A stretch of 64,000 nucleotides of DNA from Ruminococcus sp. (lineage in GTDB: Bacteria > Bacillota > Clostridia > Oscillospirales > Ruminococcaceae), in NCBI GenBank assembly GCA_030531185.1, contig JAUNOG010000006.1, positions 1 to 64,000 on the forward strand. Direction: 5' to 3'. Of the stretch, positions 60,150 through 64,000 are shown piece by piece. Under the pieces are notes generated by a model. The model saw nothing but the letters and a program-made list of their open reading frames with translations, was not told the origin of the DNA and did no database searches. Every line of letters starts with the position of its first letter. Within the stretch, counting starts at the first letter, position 1. Both the position numbers and the translations under genes were made by a program.

Positions 60150-62114
60150 TTATCTCAGCTTAGCTCCGCAGGGCAGGCTCTGGTCAGGGAAAATAACCTT
60201 TGCCGAGCCGTCGGGAGCGTCTGCCGCGCAGATCATTCCGTTGGACTCCACTCCGCAAAGCTTAACGGGCTTGAGATTTGCCACAAGGATAATTTTCCTG
60301 CCTATCAGATCCTCGGGCTTGTACCAAGCCGCAATGCCCGATACTACCTGTCTGCCGCCCATTCCGTCGTCAAGCTGCAAGCAAAGCAGCTTTTTGGACT
60401 TCTTTACCTTTTCGCACTCCTTGACAAGAGCAACTCGCAGGTCTACTTTGGCAAAGTCGTCTATGGTGATCTCGTCCGCAAGAGACGCAGGCTCAAAGCC
60501 GTCGTTCTCATCAGCGGGAGTTTCCTCCTCAGCCTTTGAGCCGATTATCTTGTTAAGCTCTTCAATTTCCTTGTCAACGTCAATTCTCGGGAAGATTATC
60601 TCGCCCCTCTTGACTGTAACGTCTGCGGGAAGTACTCCGAATTTTCCTGCGTTCTCGTAGGTCACGTCCTCAGCCTTGGCGCCTATCTGCTCCCATACCT
60701 TTGGCATAGTCGTGGGCATAAAACAGCTCAGCAAGGTTGACACTATTCTGATAGTTTCCAGCAGATTATAGAGGACTGCCGCAAGTCTCGCTTTCTTGCT
60801 TTCGTCCTTGCCGAGAACCCACGGCGCGGTCTCGTCAATGTACTTATTCGCACGGGACACTACCTTGAAGATCTCCGCAAGAGCGTTATTTAACTGAGTT
60901 TTGTCAATGAATTCGTCAACCTTGTTTCTCAGCGCGGACGCCTCGGCAATAAGCTCGTCGTCAAATTCTCCCGCCTCACGCTCTGTCGGGAGAGTTCCGC
61001 CGAAGTACTTGTCCGCCATAGCCACGGTTCTGGAAACGAGATTTCCCAATCCGTTTGCAAGGTCGGAATTAATTCTGTTTATCATTATTTCATTGGAGAA
61101 AGAGCTGTCCGCGCCCAGAGCCATTTCCCTGAGAATGTGGTATCTGATAGCGTCCGCACCGTATCTTTCGCCCAGAATGAACGGGTCGACTACGTTGCCC
61201 AGAGATTTCGACATCTTCTGTCCGTTAAAGGTTATCCAGCCGTGTACCGCTAAGTGCTTAGGCAGAGGAAGCTCCAGAGCCATAAGCATTGCAGGCCATA
61301 TGATAGCGTGAAAACGCATAATGTCCTTTGCCACCATATGAACGTCCGCAGGCCAGAATTTATCGTAATCGCTGTATTCTTCGTTCCAGAAACCCAGAGC
61401 GGAAATATAGTTTGACAGCGCGTCTATCCACACATAAACAACGTGACCCTGGTCAAAGGTAACGGGAATACCCCACTTAAAGGTAGTTCTCGATACGCAC
61501 AGGTCTTCAAGTCCGGGCTTGATAAAGTTGTTGACAAGCTCGGTGGCTCTTGTCTTCGGCTGAAGATAATCCGTCTCCGTCAACAGCTTTTCAATTCTGT
61601 CGGCAAAGGGGGACATCTTTAGGAAGTAAGCCTCCTCCTTAGCCTCTGTGACCTCTCTGTGACACTCGGGACAGCAGCCGTTTTCGTCAAGCTGCGACTC
61701 CGTCCAGAAGCTTTCGCAGGGAGTGCAGTATTTGCCCTTGTACTCGCCCTTATAAATATATCCCTTGTCGTAAAGAGCCTTGAATATCTTCTGGACTGTC
61801 TCAACGTGATAATCGTCGGTGGTTCTGATATATCTGTCGTAGCTGATATTCATATAGCTCCACAGATTTTTGAATATCTTAACGATATCGTCAACGTATT
61901 CCTGAGGAGTAACGCCCTTTTCAGCGGCTTTCTGCTCTATTTTCAGACCGTGCTCGTCCGTTCCCGTAAGGAACATAACGTCGTAGCCCTGCATACGCTT
62001 GTATCTCGCGATAGAGTCACAGGCAACTGTGGTATAGCAGTGACCGATATGCGGATTCCCCGAGGGATAGTAAATAGGTGTGGTAATATAAAACGGTTTT
62101 TTGATTTCACTCAT
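60150..62114 (-). CDS. metG: Methionyl-tRNA synthetase with C-terminal tRNA-binding domain
   Basis: 654 residues from ATG at 62114, after AAAGGGG; the longer frame upstream runs through the promoter. HIGH motif at PHIGH (22-25), zinc site YCTPCESF and GCCPECHREV, KMSKS in GQKMSKSLGN. The last ~105 residues are an EMAP/Trbp111 OB fold (VDLRVALVKECEKVKKSKKL). It charges tRNA-Met. Possibly co-transcribed with tRNA-Arg downstream. No T-box leader was seen in the short 5' region. Confidence 0.96.
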   Translation of the reverse strand: MSEIKKPFYITTPIYYPSGNPHIGHCYTTVACDSIARYKRMQGYDVMFLTGTDEHGLKIEQKAAEKGVTPQEYVDDIVKIFKNLWSYMNISYDRYIRTTDDYHVETVQKIFKALYDKGYIYKGEYKGKYCTPCESFWTESQLDENGCCPECHREVTEAKEEAYFLKMSPFADRIEKLLTETDYLQPKTRATELVNNFIKPGLEDLCVSRTTFKWGIPVTFDQGHVVYVWIDALSNYISALGFWNEEYSDYDKFWPADVHMVAKDIMRFHAIIWPAMLMALELPLPKHLAVHGWITFNGQKMSKSLGNVVDPFILGERYGADAIRYHILREMALGADSSFSNEIMINRINSDLANGLGNLVSRTVAMADKYFGGTLPTEREAGEFDDELIAEASALRNKVDEFIDKTQLNNALAEIFKVVSRANKYIDETAPWVLGKDESKKARLAAVLYNLLETIRIVSTLLSCFMPTTMPKVWEQIGAKAEDVTYENAGKFGVLPADVTVKRGEIIFPRIDVDKEIEELNKIIGSKAEEETPADENDGFEPASLADEITIDDFAKVDLRVALVKECEKVKKSKKLLCLQLDDGMGGRQVVSGIAAWYKPEDLIGRKIILVANLKPVKLCGVESNGMICAADAPDGSAKVIFPDQSLPCGAKLR

Positions 62115-62157
62115 GACCAAAACCCCTTTCAGATAATTCTGTAATACGATTAAAACT

Positions 62158-62186
62158 ATTATACTACTTTTGGGATAATTAGTCAA
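62158..62186 (-). promoter_or_regulatory. Promoter of metG
   Basis: Minus-strand TTGACT (62186-62181), 17 bp, TATAAT (62163-62158). It is about 44 bp before the start. Confidence 0.65.
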
Positions 62187-62212
62187 GTAAAAATTTGATT
62201 TCCGTAAAAGCA

Positions 62213-62253
62213 AGAGGTTAGAAATATGCGCCGCAGGCGTTTTTCTAACCTCT
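62213..62253 (-). terminator. Hairpin from the heptad repeat, probable htpG terminator
   Basis: AGAGGTTAGAAA (62213-62224) pairs with TTTCTAACCTCT (62242-62253) around a GC-rich loop. It has the same stem sequence as the hairpin at 467-510. It lies 38 bp after the htpG stop, with a weak U tract. Confidence 0.6.
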
Positions 62254-62290
62254 GTTTTCTGATATTTCCGTCGGTTCGCAGACCAACCGT

Positions 62291-64000
62291 TTATTTTGTC
62301 ATAAGTCCGCAGATAAGATTAGCGAACTCAACAGGATTTTCAACGCTGAGCCCCTCGATAAGCAGAGCCTGATCGTACAGCAGCTTTGCGTAGTCCTTTA
62401 AAGTATCCTTGTCCTGTGCATAAAGGGTTTTCAGCTTTTCAAATATCGGGTGATTAGGATTGATTTCAAGAGCCTTTTCAGCCTTTACCTTGTTGCCGTC
62501 GTTCTGAGGCATTGAATTAAGCACCTTTTCCATTTCTATGGTGATGTTGCCGTCTGAGGACAGGCATACGGGGTGACTTTTAAGCTTTTTGGAAAGACGT
62601 ACCGTCTTGACCTTGTCGGAAATAGCCTCCTGCATAAAGGTAAACATATCCTTATTTTCTTCGTCCAGCTTTTTAGCCTCTTCCTTTTCCTCCTCGGTGT
62701 CGAGATCGAGGTCTGCGTCGCTTATGGACTTGAAGGTCTTGCCGTCGTAGTTTATCATAACCTTGATAGCGAACTCGTCAACGTCCTGAGTGAAGTAGAG
62801 AACTTCGTAGCCCTTATCCTTGATCTTTTCAATCTGCGGGAGCATTTCAATTCTTTCCTTGGTCTCGCCGCAGGCATAGTAAATATGCTCCTGTCCCTCT
62901 TTCATACGGGAAACGTATTCCTTGAGAGTTACGTTCTTGCCCTCGAATGAAGATTTGAACATGATCAGGTCTTTGAGAGTATCGTTAGCCGCACCGTAGG
63001 ACTGATAAATACCGAACTTGAATTGTAGTCCGAATACGTCGTAGAACTTTTCATACTTCTCTCTGTCGTTTTTGAGCATTTTGGTAAGCTCGTTCTTAAT
63101 GGACTTTTCAAGGTTCTTTGCAATTATTTTAAGCTGTCTGTCCTGCTGGAGCATTTCTCTTGAAATGTTCAGCGAAAGATCCTCCGAGTCGACAACGCCC
63201 TTAACAAAGCTGAACCAGTCGGGGAGCAGGTCTGCGCACTTGTCCATTATAAGCACTCCGCTGGAGTAAAGCTGCAGTCCCTTTTCGTAGTCCTTTGAAT
63301 AATAGTCAAAAGGCGCTCTCGCAGGAATATAAAGCAGCGCGTCGTAGGTAGCGATGCCCTCGTTCTTTGAGTGGATATGCGTTACGGGCGGCTCGTAGTC
63401 CATAAACTTTTCAAGATAGAAATTGTTATAATCCTCGTCCGTAAGCTCGTTCTTGTTTTTCTTCCAGATAGGGGTCATACTGTTGAGGACTTCGATTTCC
63501 TTTGTGACCTCGGGGTCTTTGCCCTCCTCGGTATAGTGAGTATGCTCGACCTCCATTTTGATTGGGAAACGGATATAGTCGGAATACTTCTTAACAAGCG
63601 ACTGCACCTGATACTGATCGCAGTAGGTTGAATACTTCTCGTCCTCGGTGTCGTCCTTTAAGTAAAGGGTGATCGTAGTACCCGCCTCTGCTTTTTCGCT
63701 TTCCTCTATGGTGTAGCCGTCAACACCGTTGGATTTCCAGAGATAAGCCTTGTCCGAGCCGTAAGCCTTTGTAAGTACCGTGACCTCTTTTGCGACCATA
63801 AAGGTGGAGTAAAAGCCTACGCCGAACTGTCCGATAATATCGACGTCCTCGCCGAGATCGTTCTCTTTCTTGAACGCAAGAGAGCCGGACTGCGCGATAG
63901 TACCCAGATTATTTTCCAGATCGTCCTCGGTCATACCGATACCGTTATCGGAAACGGTAATTGTGCGGTTGTCCTTGTCAAGGGCTATAGTGATAGCGAA
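62291..64000 (-). CDS. htpG: Molecular chaperone HtpG (Hsp90), N-terminus outside window
   Basis: The reading frame is open to the right edge, so the N-terminal part is missing. The visible part starts within the GHKL ATPase domain: TVSDNGIGM, then IGQFGVGFYSTFMVA. The middle domain (YIPARAPFDYYSKDYEKGL; LPDWFSFVKGVVDSEDLSLN is typical) and C-terminal dimer domain follow. It is an ATP-dependent cytosolic chaperone. The ATG inside at 63934 is not the true start. Confidence 0.95.
   Translation of the reverse strand, partial: FAITIALDKDNRTITVSDNGIGMTEDDLENNLGTIAQSGSLAFKKENDLGEDVDIIGQFGVGFYSTFMVAKEVTVLTKAYGSDKAYLWKSNGVDGYTIEESEKAEAGTTITLYLKDDTEDEKYSTYCDQYQVQSLVKKYSDYIRFPIKMEVEHTHYTEEGKDPEVTKEIEVLNSMTPIWKKNKNELTDEDYNNFYLEKFMDYEPPVTHIHSKNEGIATYDALLYIPARAPFDYYSKDYEKGLQLYSSGVLIMDKCADLLPDWFSFVKGVVDSEDLSLNISREMLQQDRQLKIIAKNLEKSIKNELTKMLKNDREKYEKFYDVFGLQFKFGIYQSYGAANDTLKDLIMFKSSFEGKNVTLKEYVSRMKEGQEHIYYACGETKERIEMLPQIEKIKDKGYEVLYFTQDVDEFAIKVMINYDGKTFKSISDADLDLDTEEEKEEAKKLDEENKDMFTFMQEAISDKVKTVRLSKKLKSHPVCLSSDGNITIEMEKVLNSMPQNDGNKVKAEKALEINPNHPIFEKLKTLYAQDKDTLKDYAKLLYDQALLIEGLSVENPVEFANLICGLMTK

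Noticed and set aside
62115..62160. T-box leader before metG
   Set aside because: The promoter is about 44 bp from the start codon, which leaves no room for a T-box.

Overview
The window looks like chromosomal DNA from a Gram-positive, spore-lineage anaerobe of the class Clostridia, most probably a Ruminococcus-like member of the Oscillospiraceae. This is inferred from gene content: SpoVAC, YpeB, SpoIID-like and SleB-like proteins, class B sortase, rubrerythrin, consensus sigma-A promoters, GGAGG ribosome sites, Thr/Ser-rich linkers on surface proteins, and GH26/GH95 enzymes. No rRNA is present, so the species cannot be named. I see no insertion sequence, CRISPR array or intact prophage.

Layout. 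1-3.3 kb: tRNA-Asp (cut by the edge) and tRNA-Val, cysteine synthase, an HTH regulator divergent from an unknown gene with a large palindromic operator between them, and a YkgJ-type cysteine-cluster protein. 3.5-8.2 kb: a GH95 fucosidase and a GH26 mannanase lipoprotein, then spoVAC, whose Shine-Dalgarno lies inside a terminator-like hairpin. 8.2-21.7 kb: a ten-gene leftward operon with two LolD/MacB-type ATPases (one fused to an AbrB-like domain), a solute-binding protein carrying extra carbohydrate-binding-like modules, two pairs of sugar-type permeases, an NHL/TPR membrane protein, a YIP1 protein and a DUF5696 protein. This is the best candidate for an undescribed system. 22.3-28.8 kb: TauE-type exporter, mutarotase-like protein, DTD, an ArsC-fold protein lacking its cysteine, PAP2 phosphatase, a WG-repeat lipoprotein, and a holin/GH25 lysozyme pair beside a LexA-like repressor without its serine (29.3 kb).

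29.9-34.4 kb: a DHHW/MBOAT/DUF4358/SGNH set for O-acylation of a surface polymer. 34.5-40.5 kb: DUF421 protein, Maf, SpoIID-like, SleB-like hydrolase with SH3 domain, class B sortase, CinA. 40.8-45.4 kb: thiI with its cysteine desulfurase, ypeB, rubrerythrin. 45.5-50.6 kb: a zinc-ribbon membrane protein and a CsbB/YfhO-like glycosylation pair. 50.7-56.2 kb: an envelope-stress locus in which a PspA-GIDE operon diverges from a PadR-HAAS-DUF4097-PspC operon. 56.3-64 kb: XRE regulator, histidine phosphatase, DUF975-like membrane protein, RluA-type pseudouridine synthase, shikimate kinase, tRNA-Arg, metG and the 3' part of htpG.

Between genes there is a dispersed composite repeat of tandem 7-bp units (CTWACNT) next to GC-rich hairpins, seen at five places, and a second AATTGACAAT-type repeat at two places.
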